From assembly GCA_037176705.1 (NCBI GenBank), contig CM073886.1, forward strand, positions 9,012,501 through 9,076,500: a DNA stretch of 64,000 nucleotides, in the 5' to 3' direction. The notes below the pieces were generated by a model. It was not told where the DNA came from, ran no database searches, and was given only the letters and a program-made list of their open reading frames with translations. How positions within the stretch are numbered: position 1 is the stretch's first letter; every line of letters starts with the position of its first letter. The stretch is from Molossus alvarezi. Taxonomy: Eukaryota; Chordata; Mammalia; Chiroptera; Molossidae. A program made the translations under genes and the position numbers. This document shows positions 33,513 to 45,479 of this stretch, one piece after another.

Positions 33513-34069
33513 TACCTGCTGACTTATGACTTGATGAGTACAAGGATGTTTTTGAGGACAATTTCTACATCTCAGGCATTTTGCCTTTACTCCAAGACTA
33601 TCATGAGTTTTAATTTTTAATTATAATGTCAGCTTTTCATAGTGTTTTTATCTCCTTCTTTCTGTCAAAGCTACCAGCAGGCCTAATATCTTCTTATACT
33701 TGTCTTCTTTTAACAACCCCTCACCTGAGCAAATAAATAGCCAGTCTTATTGGAAAATGGGGGGGGGCTAAATATCAGTAAAATGCACACGTTTTAGTGT
33801 GTAGAATTTGTTACACCTTTTTCACTTCTCAGGCCTCTGTTTTGCCTGCTTCTGTGTTCTCAACTAGTTTCTAAAGAGACAGTGAAGTTACCAAAGAAGT
33901 GATTTCAAGATAAGATACAAAGTTATGGTGATGTCCTAACAGGTTTAAAGAGGACTTATCAAAGGTTGATCAAAACCCCAAATTAGTGTGGTCCAAGTAG
34001 GCCTGTGAGGGGCTCTTGAATTGCAGTGGGAGTTCATATCACACCCGGAGCATCTACAGCGGCTCTTCG
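33513..34069. other. Intergenic unique sequence
   Basis: AT-rich with a short G run (gggggggcta at 33761). No element identified. Confidence 0.35.
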
Positions 34070-34200
34070 AGGGGTGGGCTGTGGACCAGCAGCAGCAGAT
34101 GAGTCCAAGGCCCTGTCCTGACCTGCTGCAGCAGAATGTGCATTTGTACAAGATCCCCATGTGAATCACCTGCATGTAACCTAAAACACACTTTAATTTA
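34070..34200 (+). repeat. Possible MER5-like hAT remnant
   Basis: gtgggctgtggaccagcagc ... cctgacctgctgcagcagaa ... atgtgaatcacctgcatgta resembles the MER5A order (gaccagcagcatcag, then tactgaatcagaa, then ggtgattctgatgca). Too diverged for certainty. Confidence 0.35.
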
Positions 34201-34311
34201 TTCACACACCCGATGTCCCATGCCCTTCAAGTTTATTCCAACAAAAACATTCTCTCTCTCTTTCTTTTTCATTGGGAGCAGTTTGTAAATCATTTTCACT
34301 TACAGGTGTTT

Positions 34312-34530
34312 CTTTTTTAAGTATATATTTTTTATTATTGATTTGAGAGAGAGAGGAAGGGAAAGAGAAAGAGAGAAATATCAATGTGAAAGGAAAACAT
34401 CGATCAGCTGCCCCCTGCATGCCCCACAGTGAGGATCGCGCTCGAAACCCGGGCATGTGCCTGACAGGAATGGAACTGGGACCTTTTGGTGCATGGTTCA
34501 ATGCTCAGCCACTGAGCCACACCAGCCAGG
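34312..34530 (-). mobile_element. VES-type SINE, older subfamily
   Basis: T-rich tail, ttattgatttgagagaga, cgggcatgtgcctgacagga, ending gccactgagccacaccagcc. A short acaggtg / acataggtg repeat may be the target duplication. Confidence 0.9.
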
Positions 34531-34531
34531 A

Positions 34532-34866
34532 CATAGGTGGGTTTTTTTTTTTTTTTTTTTTGAGTGGAGGATCTGGTCCAGCAAATTCCTGAGGCACATT
34601 TTTACTGATTTGAAAATTATCAATTTCTTCAGGAACAATAGGCAAATATTTACAAATTGCTGCTTCTCCCTTTGTCTATAATACAATGTTAAACATCAGG
34701 AATGGGAGTGGGGTGAGACGGGAAAATGAAAAATTAAACTGCATATAGTATCTGTTGGGAGTTAAGAGCTCACTGAATTTTACTATTGTTCTGATGTTTC
34801 AAAAGTATTTTAGTTTTTGGCATTTAATAAAGTTTTTGAAGTTGTGACACCATAATAGGATTGAAA
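34532..34866. other. Intergenic sequence
   Basis: Starts with a T homopolymer (34543-34561). No element or gene recognised beyond that. Confidence 0.35.
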
Positions 34867-34888
34867 TATATATATATATATATATATA
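34867..34888. repeat. (TA)n microsatellite
   Basis: About eleven TA units directly next to a mariner-type element, whose preferred target is TA. Confidence 0.85.
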
Positions 34889-35013
34889 TTGTCCCCAAAA
34901 AATGTATACTAGGTGTCTGTAGATTCTATTACATTTTGAAAATGAAATGTATTTTAATAAACACTGGCTTTATAATTATTCAATGTTGAGTACACATTTT
35001 TTGGGACACCCTA
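34889..35013. mobile_element. Mariner-type miniature inverted-repeat element
   Basis: Left end ttgtccccaaaaaatgtata and right end gtacacattttttgggacac are inverted copies of each other over about 22 bases. The right end reads gggtgtcccaaaaaatgtgt on the other strand. TA-rich sequence flanks both sides, and the 80-base interior has no coding capacity. This layout fits a Tc1/mariner deletion derivative. Confidence 0.78.
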
Positions 35014-35402
35014 TATATGCCACAATCATCATAGAAACAGGTGCAATCATATTTTAGGATCTCTTTTACTTAATGTTCACTTGAAAATGGATTTGGAAAC
35101 CAAGGTTGAGCAGAAAGTATCTAGTTGACTCATCAAATTTTTCATTTTCATTCCATTTTTGCATGCGTCCTAAGAAATAGTTGTAAGTGTGCACTAGTGT
35201 GGTAGGATGAAAGATGAATCTCAGTAGTCCTTATAGGCAGGCTGTTCTCAGCTGATACGGAAAGAATAAGACAGGTGCATGTTAGTAAGTATAATTAGAA
35301 GACACTGTTAGGCGCTGTTAGAGTTCATCAATTAAGCAATTTTAGGAGCAAGAAACTGACTCAGGTAATTTGAGCAAAAATAAGTTTATCGGAAGAGTAT
35401 TG
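35014..35402. other. Intergenic unique sequence
   Basis: No repeat or gene recognised. Confidence 0.35.
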
Positions 35403-35680
35403 GGTATGTGCTGTTGCGGCCAGGCCAGGCTGTGGTGCTGTAACAAACACCCCCAAATGGTTATTTCTAGGCCGTGCTGCACATGGCATGGTGGTCTGTC
35501 TGCAGAGGCTCTGCTCAGCCTTCACTCGGGGACTCGGCCCACAGAGGGTCCCGATCTCGTAGCTCCATCACCGGAAACATGAAGTCTCCTCGGTGACCAC
35601 GCAGGGTCTCCAGAGACGGAGGTTTGCAAGGGTGCTTGACTGTCTCCGCCGGAAAGTGGCCTGTGTCGTTTCTGCTCTAA
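35403..35680. repeat. Unclassified old interspersed repeat
   Basis: ctgtggtgctgtaacaaaca, cccccaaatggttatttcta and gaggctctgctcagccttca resemble a common mammalian repeat that begins 'gctgctgtaacaaa'. Its class is uncertain. Confidence 0.4.
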
Positions 35681-37627
35681 TGTCATCTGTGAGAACTAGT
35701 CACCAGGTCTGTCCTCACTGCAGGGGCCTCAGAGATAAATGTTAGAGGACACACGGGTAATTGGTGAGCCTGCTGCCTCTTCTCCAGGGGGTTCAGAGAC
35801 TCAGAGGCAAAGCTGACGACGAGCGCTGCTCTGGACAGGCGGCAGGAGCTCGGCCAGGCCGTCCTCCGCGAGCAGTGCCCCCACCTCAGGGTCTGCTGGA
35901 GGGAGAGAGTGCTGATTGGCCGGGTCACGGTTTATGCCCCACCCAGGACAGAGGTACTGGACAACTTGATTGACAGTTCCACCGCAAAGGGGAGGGATCC
36001 TTCATCCAAACAAAACCGGTGTGCTGCTACAGCTGGGCAAGAACACGCCCTGCTCCAGAGCCGGTGAAATACCCGAGTGCTCAGGGCTGACACAATCGAG
36101 AGGGTTTTGATGGATTCCTGAGAATCAGAACACAGCCAAGGACACTCGCTCGCAGTTGACTTGCAAGGGAGTCACGCCGGCCAAGCAACTGCGAGCGGTT
36201 CTTGGAACAGAGCCTTGGACTGTCTCCGGGTTCTCAGGGTCATTATGACCCTAGTAAAAGAAAACATATATTGTTATGCCTTGCAGGCATGGGAAAGTCC
36301 CTTTACAATAATTTTAAGAACACATAGGCTACATTCCTTTCTTAAGACATCCTGTTAAGATGGTTTTTAACCTTTTTTCTTTTTTATAAATCACAGTCAA
36401 GCATTGTTTGAGCTCAGGTGTAACCTTGGGTGGTGGGGCACTGACTTAGGTGACCTTACACGATGAAAGCCATGACGTTTAGGAGGAGTTTTGCTACCTG
36501 CCTGAGAGAGCTGTAGCCCTCCGACCATCCTGAACTCATCTGCCTGCTGGTGCCTCCTTCGCGTCTCCCGTCATCTTGGGTGCAACAGGGTTTTATAGAG
36601 GCGGCTTCAAGAAGAGCTTGCAGGGCGGATCCAGTCGCTGAGAAGGGAAGCTAGTCTAAGCTGAAGGGCAGTCTGAGCGAAGTGTGGGTGCAGAGGAGTA
36701 GCTGTCGTCTGCAGGGAAGAGACTAGTTGCCTTTAACTAGAAGTCATTTTCACCCCAACCTACCCCATGGAGCCAGCTCAGGGGACGCAGTGGGTGAGGG
36801 CTGGCTGGCAGGGCTCGGGCTCCCTCCGGAGTTTGGGGCCCTGGTCTGTGCTGGCTGAGACTCAGTTCCCTCCACGTGGCCCCCTGTGGTCAGGTGACAC
36901 TTCCTCACCGTTCAGTGGTCTCAGCGCAGCTGGGCTGCTTATCCGGAGGCTCAGGGCTCCTGAGGGGCAGAAGCAGAGTCTCCTGGTCCCTGCGGCCCAG
37001 GCTGGCACAGCATCATGTCCTCTGCATCCCAGGAGTTGAACTATTTCCCAGGCCCAGTGCAGATTCAGAGGGGGAGGGGGAGGCACAAGATTGTGAACCC
37101 TGGGAAATGGAGGTCATCTGGGGCCATCTTTGGGACCAGCTGCCATGGAGAAATACCTGCACCTGGCCTTCCTACCCTGTGAGTATGTGGTGAGAAGTGA
37201 GCAGTGTTCGGGGAGAAGTAAGTGGAGAGCTGGGCTGTACAGACCTCAGATGCCAGCCGAAAGAGTTTACTCTTCTAACACATAAATGTCCCGTGTCCTT
37301 TGACAATGTCACCGGCGCTGGGAGGAAGTGAGCAGAGGTCTTTCTCTAGGGCCTTTCCAGATCTCCCCTGCGTGTCTTGCTGGCCAGAACGGAGTCACAT
37401 GGCCACCCCTTGCTGCACAGGAGCCGGGAAGTGAGGCTGTCCCGGGGCTCGGAGTGCTGGTGTGGCTTCATCGACCATGTCCCGTCTCCAGGCAGGACCT
37501 TGCAGCTGGATGGCGTGGAGGGAAGGAGGGCGCAGGGGCTGAGCAGGTCTGTCTGCACAGAGGCTGCCACCACCCGCAGACAGCAGGGAAGGACGTCACT
37601 TTAGTTTGGGTGAGAGGGAGTCAGGGC
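35681..37627. other. GC-richer intergenic region without identified genes
   Basis: Contains a locally CpG-rich block at 35800-36060 with an attggcc (CCAAT-type) motif at 35915, and a CpG-poor GC-rich block at 36760-37200. Overlapping frames on both strands have no family motifs. It could hide an enhancer or a lineage-specific exon, but the sequence alone does not show one. Confidence 0.35.
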
Positions 37628-37633
37628 CTGGGC

Positions 37634-38131
37634 TGTGGGAGACCATTTGCATGGTATCCATCTTGTTAAAGTCTGCTCTGCTGTCTCCGGCCCCAGGGCG
37701 GGGTCTCTCCGCGTGCAGTGCCTCTCCGCGTGCAGTGCCTCTCCGCGTGCAGTGCCTCTCCGCGTGCAGTGCCTCTCCGCGTGCAGTGCCTCTCCGCGTG
37801 CAGTGCCTCTCCGCGTGCAGTGCCTCTCCGCGTGCAGTGCCTCTCCGCGTGCAGTGCCTCTCCGCGTGCAGTGCCTGCATTCCTCTAGATAATTGTTTAC
37901 TCCATTCTTTGCTTATCATTTGTTCCACCTGGGGTATTTACTGGAATTGGCTACAGGTGGGATACTCATTAACTGTTTCACCTGTTTTCCCCCTATATAT
38001 AATGTGAACTCCTCCTGAATAAACGAGACTTGATCAGAATCCTGTCTTGTCTCCATTTCTCGTGTCTCTTGTCCCACCTCATCCTCACTCCCCCTCTAGA
38101 GTCCTCGTTGATCGACCTGCGGGCCGGGTCA
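37634..38131 (+). mobile_element. Solo LTR of an ERV2 (betaretrovirus-like) element
   Basis: 498 bp from TGTGGGAGACC to GGGCCGGGTCA, with the canonical TG...CA ends. The 6-bp host duplication ctgggc is exact at 37628-37633 and 38132-38137. Six bases is the class II size. U3 holds a 17-bp minisatellite; a TATA box (tatatataa, 37994-38002) and polyadenylation signal (aataaa, 38018-38023) follow, then an R/U5 rich in tgtctt/gtctc. No internal viral sequence remains, so the provirus was lost by LTR-LTR recombination. Confidence 0.9.
37704..37873 (+). repeat. 17-bp minisatellite inside the LTR U3
   Basis: Ten back-to-back copies of cctctccgcgtgcagtg (the first lacks one base), with no mismatch that I can see. 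Because 17 is not a multiple of 3, all frames stay open and give spurious 17-residue protein repeats on both strands. Each unit keeps a CpG pair (ccgcg). Confidence 0.97.
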
Positions 38132-38137
38132 CTGGGC

Positions 38138-40285
38138 CAGGGCGGATGCAGCGGGAGAGGGACATAGGCCAGACGCGACAAGGAATGCAGACGTGGAGAG
38201 GCAGACATGGCAGCTCACGGCCGTCTTGGGAGAGAGAAAGAGAGACAAAGAGGGACGTCAAAGATAACATCCTCTCCAAATTGCTGATTGGAGAGCGACT
38301 GCATCCCCGAGGCTGAGAACACCGAGAAGTGAGGTTGGAGAAGGATGGAGACTTTGGTCTAGGCCTCTGGAGTTGAGGGGTCAGAGGGAGAGCGGGGGAT
38401 GCCCACAGGAGGGGCATCGAATACGGGACCTAGAGCTCGGGCAGGGCCAGCTGTGCAGACCGGTTACTAGCACAGAGCTGGGGTCGAAGCCACGCTAACG
38501 GACGACGCCCCTGCAGGCACAAGGTCCCCAAGCCTGGCTTCTCCAGTGACACGGGCTCCTTCTGGGAAGAGGGGCTGGGCGGGGTGGGTCGGGGAAATGT
38601 CCCTGACTATACACTTACACGTGTGGAAGCTTTGTACGTGGCCACGTGGCCAGTGAGGAAAGGTGAGTTGATGCACGAGCCAAACAGAGGAGATGCTAGA
38701 GGAGCAAGGAGGGCGCGGGAGTGACTTTGTTTCGAGGACAGGATGAGAAGTAAGGGGGAAGGGGCTCCCACGAGCCAACGAGGAGAACGTTCCAAGGAGA
38801 ATGCGCGGCGGCTGAGGAGGAGGCCGCACGAGGCCTGGAAAGGAGGCTGTGGGTCCAGGGACACTGCTGTCGTAGACCCGAGAGAGTGCATAAGTGTGGG
38901 GATTAAATGTGGTCAGATTCACAGAGACGTGGCGACACCAGGAGAGAACACTGCCGTTCGAGAGAAAATCAGGGCAGAGATGATACTTCTCGGCTACAGA
39001 TGACCCATCGTATTGTTAAAATGTATTATCCCACCAGTCATCACTTTTTAGCTAGTTTTTGACCTGCCATAGGACTAGCAAACCTAGAAGTATTAATTTA
39101 AGTATTATGTGAACCCGTACAAGATACACACCAGTTATTCCTGCAACATCCTGCATCACCACGGGACCGGTAGTTGTGGTAAAAATATATAGTGCATTTG
39201 TCTTTCCCACGAAATTTTTTCTAGCCACAAAATTAACCAGAAACAAGAGAAGCGCGATCCCCTCCCCCCCTTTCTCAGCAACAGAAAAGCAGCGTCTCCA
39301 ATACAAGAGAATAAGTAACGGACCAAAACTAAGTTAGAAATACCAGGGAAACAAGGCTAGATGACATGTAATGGTTTCTTTGCCAGCCAACAGCAGACTG
39401 AACCCAAGGTTGCAATTTAGATTACGGAATGCCCCATATTAACTGAACAAGACTGTGGGATAAGACTGAGCAAAAACAAAGCCCGAGGAGTTTGGACTAC
39501 TCACTCGTGAGTGATTCCTCCCTCCTTTTGTACTTTCTTCTGCCACATGTTCGCCCACTTTCCTATGGGCAACACTGCCCATGAGGCCAAAACACGTACT
39601 AGTGGACCAAGAAGCAGTACCCGTCTGCGACCTCAGTTGGTAGCCAGCTCTTTTGCTAATGTGAGCCTGGATGGGGGAATGGGAGCTGGAGAGTAGGGGG
39701 CACTCATCCAAAACTCACTTATCTGGGCCTCAAGGTTCAAGGTTTCCATCCTGGCATTGCCACTTTCTTTCAAGAGTTACTGAGTATAATTTTCTATAAT
39801 AATGTATTCGATGAAATACTTTCAGCTGCTGATATTAGAATACCCAGCTAAAAGAGGCCTTTATAATAAGGATATTTCAGATATAACTTAACAAAGTGTT
39901 TGTCTAAGGTAGAAGGTCCCAGGTTTGGGGCAGCAACTCAACAATGTTGTAAAGGCCCTTTCTGCTCTGACATCTTCAGCATGTTGACTTTATTTTTAGC
40001 TCTGCCCTCATGGTCATGAGATGGCTGCCACAGCTCCAATCACCTCTCTCATGATAGTGTCTAAAGTCTCTTTCTATCTCTCTTTTTATCAGAGAGGAAA
40101 TCTTTCCCAGAAGACGTTTGCACACTTTCATTCAAGTCCTATGGCCAAGATTGGTCACATGTCCACGCCCCAGTGGCAAGCAAAGACAGGAAGGCGAGTA
40201 CTTGGCATTTTCAGTCTCTGTAGTGGAAACAGGGCATCGGAATGACTGTTGGTAGGCAGCCAGACATCCACTGCAAGTAACAATA
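38138..40285. other. Intergenic sequence, no genes recognised
   Basis: 38140-38960 is purine- and CpG-rich; 39000-39480 is AT-richer; 39480-40280 is mixed. Frames on opposite strands at 38467-38922 and 38743-39003 overlap, and neither shows a known motif. Confidence 0.35.
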
Positions 40286-40490
40286 ATGGGAATAGAGATT
40301 ATAATAGCAGCTAATGTCCATGGAGCTAGCGGCACGTGTCAGCAGTGTTCTGAGGGATCCACGGCGCTACCTCGGCTCGTCCCAACCTCTCTACTGCGAG
40401 ATCGGTATTTTACAGGCAAGGAAACGGAGGCCCAGAGAGACTTTAAAAACTTGCCACAATCACATAATTAGAAAGCCCACTCTAGGCTTT
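40286..40490 (-). repeat. MIR SINE relic
   Basis: Plus strand: ataatagcagctaatgtcca, cggtattttacaggcaagga, aacggaggcccagagagact, acttgccacaatcacataat, the MIR reverse complement. Confidence 0.85.
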
Positions 40491-42227
40491 TTGGAAACCA
40501 AGGTCAACGGGGCCAACTTTGACCTCGAAAGCCCCACACGCAGTTCAGAGGAAGGCCCGGGCGGGAACCAGATCAGGGCAGAACGGTGGGGGGTGCTATC
40601 GATGTGTGACGTGTGAGTTAGTGAGAAACAGGCTGGCCTGGGCGTCCCTTGCCCTCCCCTAGGCAAGGAGACCCACACTGTGCCTCCAGTAAAAGCTCCG
40701 GGGGCCTCAGGAGGGGCGAACTCCCAAACTGGGAGGAGGGGTGCAGGCACTTCCAGATGTGTGACAATGCAGTGCTGCCTCACGGTGCCCCGGGAGGTGA
40801 CAGGACCCCGTGGACTGACTGTGATGCTCTGAGAGGAGGCTTCACCCAGCGCTGCCTGGACACTCGTGCCCAAGCTGGGAAGGAGCAGCGAGGACACCCC
40901 CTACCAGGGACAGGCAGAATTGGGCAACAGCTGCTCAGATCAGAGCCCAGAGTCTCCATAAGTGTGGGCGCCGCACGTGACACCTCCACCCTCTGCCTCA
41001 CCCTGGAGGCAGGGAGAGACTCCAGCAACCACTGAGAGTGATTTACTATGCTCTGGGCACGAGGGCTTGGCATCAGACTGAACTTTGTTTAGAAAAACAA
41101 ATCCCTATGGTGTGTCATACATCTAGGGAGAAAGCCAGCCCGGCTGCACAGCTGCATGCACAGGTCAGTGGAAATGCAGGAAAAGGAATCACTGCTTCTG
41201 TCATAAGGAGAAGACATCCAGGGAAGTCTGCATGGATGAGGTGCAGCTTAAGCAGGGTACTGAAGGATGAATAGGAGTTCACCAGGGGACAAGAGAGGAA
41301 GAAGTTCTTTGCAGAGGCGCAAAGAGGTATGGAAGAACTTGCTGCTCCTCAAAACTGAGTATTCTGAGCATTGGGCAAATGGCAACGAGGTCAGGAGGCG
41401 AGGCTGCTACAGAAGGCACTGGGGTTTTATCTGGGGCTCCGAGGGGTGGGTAGGCAAGACCCATGTGCAGAGATAAGTCAGAATTGCAAGCTTAACACTG
41501 CAGAGTTGGAATGAGAGGTTTCCAAACTTGCACTTTTAAGTAGCAGAACATTTCTTGTTTATGAGCTGCTGTATAAATAGAAATTAACTGTAACTCCAAC
41601 ATATAAATCAGACATAATAGGGATAAATTGTCTTGGATGCACGAAACCTGATTCTACTAGTAAATTAGATGAAGCCTGACCTCGTGTGCCCAGTGACAAG
41701 GCTGGTGAAGGCCAATCTCTGTCACTCTGGGACCCTCCCCGTCCAGAGTCGAGGGAAAATCCAGGGTCTGATCTGGTCCCGGTGGTGTGGGAGGCCTGCG
41801 GTTCCGGTCCACTTGGCTGACTTCCGGGTGCGGACTGCCCTCTGCTGTGACCCGAGCTGGCTGCCTGACGCCAGACTCCGGCCTTTCCCCGGCCCAGCTC
41901 CCCTGGGGACACCAGACAGCCACCTCCCTCTGAACTGGACGCAGGCCCCCCCTCTCCCCAAGACCTCCAACTGGCCCTGGCTCCGGAGCAGGGACTCAGC
42001 CCAGCTCAGCCTACCCCTGTGGGCCCCGATTTCCCCCAGGCCCTCTCGAGTTAGAGTTCAAGTGCCCGAACCTGGTCTAAAATAGGGTTTTTCTAACGGA
42101 AGGTCCTGGCCCATCAGTAGCTTATAAAATCAACTTAGTGGGCCATGACCTATAATGCTGTAATTGCTATATTTATTATCTATTATTATTTAAGATTTGT
42201 TTAAGTCACGCATGCATTTTTTTCTTT
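40491..42227. other. Intergenic sequence with GC-rich patches
   Basis: 41180-41345 (actgaaggatgaataggagt, then caccaggggacaagagagga) resembles an old repeat I cannot name. 41660-42070 is GC-rich with overlapping frames on both strands (138 and 117 codons) that show no motif. No splice-supported exon was identified. Confidence 0.35.
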
Positions 42228-42482
42228 TTTCTTTGTTTTTTAATCCTCACCCAAGGACATTTTTTTATTTTTTGTTCAGATAGAGTGGGAGGGAGAGAGA
42301 GGAAGAGAGAGAGAGAGAGAAACATCAACGTGAAAGGGACACATCGAGTGGCTGCCACCCACACGACCAACCAGGGCTGGGGACAAACTGCAACCAAGGT
42401 ACGCGCCCTTAACAGGAACCGAACCTGGGTCTCTCTGGTCCACAGGCCGACGCTCTAACCACTGAGCAAAACCAGCCAGGGC
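42228..42482 (-). mobile_element. VES-type SINE, young
   Basis: Full copy in reverse: atcctcacccaaggac, gagaga tract, aacatcaacgtgaaaggg, ccacaggccgacgctctaac, ending aaaaccagccagggc. Lies just upstream of an old L1. Confidence 0.94.
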
Positions 42483-42599
42483 CATTTTTTTTCAACCATC
42501 TAACATCTTTTTTTTGCTTTTTGTCAAACTTCTGATAATGAACATGTTCAAATATATCAACAGTTGGCTGCATTGTACGGTGAACCCCCATATTCCCAC

Positions 42600-43469
42600 C
42601 ATCTAGAACCTATCATTAACATATATTTTTAATATTTTATATTAAGGTATAATTTACATACAGTGAGAGTCACCCATTTTAGCGCCGTACAGCGTGCGGC
42701 ACTTTGAGCCTGGCTTCTTTCATAATGCAGAGTGCGCTGGAGAGCCTTCCGCAGTGCTGTGCACACCAGCAGGTTTTTAAAATTGCTGAGCAGTACCCCA
42801 TTGTGTGGAGGTGCTGTTTACCCTTTCACCAGCTGAGACACCTCTGCGTTGTTTTCACTACTTGGCAATGACCAGTAAAGTCGCCATAAACATTTGCAGA
42901 CAGGTTTTCGTGTGAACCTAAGTTCTCTAGGGTAAGCACTTAGACAAGTGGGTCACGTGGAAAGCATGTTTTATGTTTAGAACAAACTGCCACACTATTT
43001 TCCAAATGACTGGACCATGCTGTATTCCCAGCCGCAGTTAGGAGAATTCCACTGTTTCAATCCTCACCATCAGTTGGTGTTGCCTACATATTCAAAAATT
43101 GAGCTCTTTTAACCTGTGTGTCGAGGTGTCTCACTGTGGTTTCATTTTGCAAGTCCCTGATAACTAATGGTATTGATCACCTTTCCTTGTGCCTGTTTGC
43201 TATATATCTATATTTATTGGTGGAATGTCTGTTCAAGTCTTTTGCCCATTTTAAACAATTGAGTTGTTTTCTCATTGAATTTTGAAAGTTCTTTATAGAT
43301 TATGGGTATAAGACCTTTATCAGATAAATAATTTGCAAATTTTTTTCACAATCTATGGCTTAGCTTTTTATTTCCTTAGTAGTGTCTTTTGAAGAGCAGA
43401 AGAGTTTGCCAAAGTGTGGTTTATCTATTTTTCAGTACTTCATTTTTTTCAATTCCCAAATAATATTTT
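42600..43469 (-). mobile_element. Old L1 (L1M-type), 3' end
   Basis: Plus strand begins with the reverse of an L1M 3' UTR (aaggtataatttacatacag), then the ORF2 C-terminus (cagtaccccattgtgtggag; ctagggtaagcacttagaca; tttgcaagtccctgataact; cttttgcccattttaaacaa). Confidence 0.8.
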
Positions 43470-43938
43470 TTGTATGGATATCCCACATTTTATTTATCCA
43501 CTACCAGTGGATGAACATTTGAGTCATATCCACCTTCTGGCTACTGTGAATAATGTTGCTATTAACATTAATGTACAAGTTTTTATATGGACCCATGTTT
43601 TTCTTTCTCTTGGGTATATACCTAGGAGCAGAACTGCTGGGTCATATGGTAACCATACTTTAAAACCATTTGAAGAACTGTCAGACCATTTTCCAAAGGG
43701 GCTGCACCATTTTATATCTCCATCAGCAGTGTAGGAGGATTCTAATTTTTCTACATCCTCACCAACACTTGCTATTTTCTATCTTCTGATAATAGCCATC
43801 CTAGTGGGTGTGAAGTGGTGTCTCACTGTGGTTTGAATTTGCATTTCCCTGATGGTGCCGAGCATCTCTTCACAAGCTTCCCAGACACTCGGGTATCTTT
43901 TTCAAAGAACTGTCTATCCAGATCCTTTGCTCATTTTT

Positions 43939-44158
43939 AAAAAATTTTTTTCTTTCTTGATATTAGAGAGAGAGAGGCAGGGAGAGAGAGAGAGAGAGAC
44001 AGAGACACCAAGGAGAGAGAACATTGATCAGCCACCTCCTACATGCCCCCCACTAGGGATTTGGCTCACAACCTGGGCATGTTCCCTGACCAGGAATTGA
44101 ACCAGCGACCTCTTGGTGCATGGATCATTGCTCAACCACTGAGCCACACTGGCCGGGC
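43939..44158 (-). mobile_element. VES-type SINE inside old L1
   Basis: Long gaga tract, cacaacctgggcatgttccc, ccactgagccacactggccg. Flank cctttgctcattttt (43924-43938) recurs as cctttgcccattttt at 44159-44173. Confidence 0.94.
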
Positions 44159-44363
44159 CCTTTGCCCATTTTTAAATTGGGTTGTTTGTGTTGTTATTAC
44201 TGAATTGTACTTGTTTACATATTCTAGATACAGCTCTCTTACTGGATATCTGATTTACAAACCTTTTCTTCCATTCTGTGGGTTGTCTTTTCATTTTCTT
44301 GATGGTGTACTTTGGAGTACAAAAGCTTTTAAATTTGATGATGTCAAGTTTATCTAAATTTTC

Positions 44364-44575
44364 TTTTTCTTTATTTTAGACAGAGGAAGGCAGAAAGAGA
44401 GAGAAAGAAACATTGATGTGAGAGAGAAACACTGATCGATTGATCGGTTGTCTCCTGCATGCGCCCTGACCAGGGATTGAACCCAAAACCTGAGTATGTG
44501 CCTTGATTGGGAATCAAACCCTCTACCTTTTGGTGAACAGGATGATGCTCCACCAACTAAGCCCCAGCCAGGGCT
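44364..44575 (-). mobile_element. VES-type SINE inside old L1
   Basis: T-rich tail, cagaaagagagagaaagaaa, gatcgattgatcggttgtct, ending aactaagccccagccagggc. The duplicated target is not clear. Confidence 0.88.
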
Positions 44576-44940
44576 CTATTTTTCCTTTTGTTGCTTGTGT
44601 GTCATAGCTAAGAAACCATTACCGAATCCAAATTCAGGAAGATCTGCACCTATGTTTTCTTCTAAGAATTTTGTAGCTTAGCTCTTACATTTGGGTCTTT
44701 GTTCCATTTTGAGTTAATTTTTGTGTATGATGTGAGGTAAGGATTCAACTTTGTTATTTGCATGTGGATATGCAAATAACCTCATGTCAATTACCCAGCA
44801 CCATTTATTGAAAGGTCTAATCTTTCCTCATTGAATATTCTTGATATGCATTAACATTTTATGATATTTGCTTAATGACACATCTGTCAATCTTTCTATT
44901 CCTCTGTCCATTCACCAATCAATATTAGTTTTAGGTGCAT

Positions 44941-45470
44941 TTCAAAAAGTGAGTTGCAGATACCAGAATACTTCCTCCTAGCACTGCAGCAGGAATATAA
45001 TCAACTGTAGTTCAATATTTGTCCACAGTTTCATGTAAAATTTACATACAATGAAATGCACCAATCTTAAGTGTACCATTTGATGAGTTTTAACAAATGC
45101 ATTCACCTGTGCAATGCAAATCCATTATCAAGATATAGAACTTCAACACCACCCTCAGAAAGTTCCCTCACATGTGCTTATTTTTATGTATTTATTTTTA
45201 ACAAATGCATGTGTCTGTGTAACCACCACCCCAATCAAGATATAGAACATTTCTATCTCCTAAGGAAGTTCTCTTTCACTTCTTTGCAGTTAACCTTGCC
45301 CCACCCCACCCACACCCCAAGCAGCCACTGATTTTGTTTCTACCACTATAGTTTAGATTTGCTTTACAGAGTTTCACACAAATGAAATCCTACGATGTAT
45401 ACTACTTTGCGATCAGCTTATTTTTCCCCTAACATTTTAAAAACAAAATAGGGTAGAATGGAAAATATCT
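44941..45470 (-). mobile_element. Old L1 3' UTR fragment
   Basis: The plus strand shows the reverse of an L1M 3' UTR: aaatttacatacaatgaaat, ttaagtgtaccatttgatga, caccaccccaatcaagatat, agcttatttttcccctaaca. A segment around aacaaatgcat...atcaagatatagaac occurs twice (45092-45150 and 45198-45250), suggesting a local duplication. Confidence 0.7.
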
Positions 45471-45479
45471 GGGTGAGTC

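Larger units (their letters stand above)
43470..44940 (-). mobile_element. Second old L1 fragment, ORF2 C-terminal region
   Basis: Restarts at the same ORF2 position as the preceding fragment (tgtatggatatcccacattt) and runs further in (gatgatgtcaagtttatcta; acccagcaccatttattgaa). This makes it a separate insertion or a duplicated copy. SINEs interrupt it at 43939 and 44364. Confidence 0.8.

Noticed and set aside
37596..38007. Open frames with a perfect 17-residue protein repeat
   Set aside because: A 17-bp repeat without stops yields this in every frame and on both strands, and it lies in an LTR U3.
37634..38400. Retroviral gag, pol or env downstream of the LTR
   Set aside because: The right LTR end is followed directly by the 6-bp host duplication and non-viral sequence, so this is a solo LTR.
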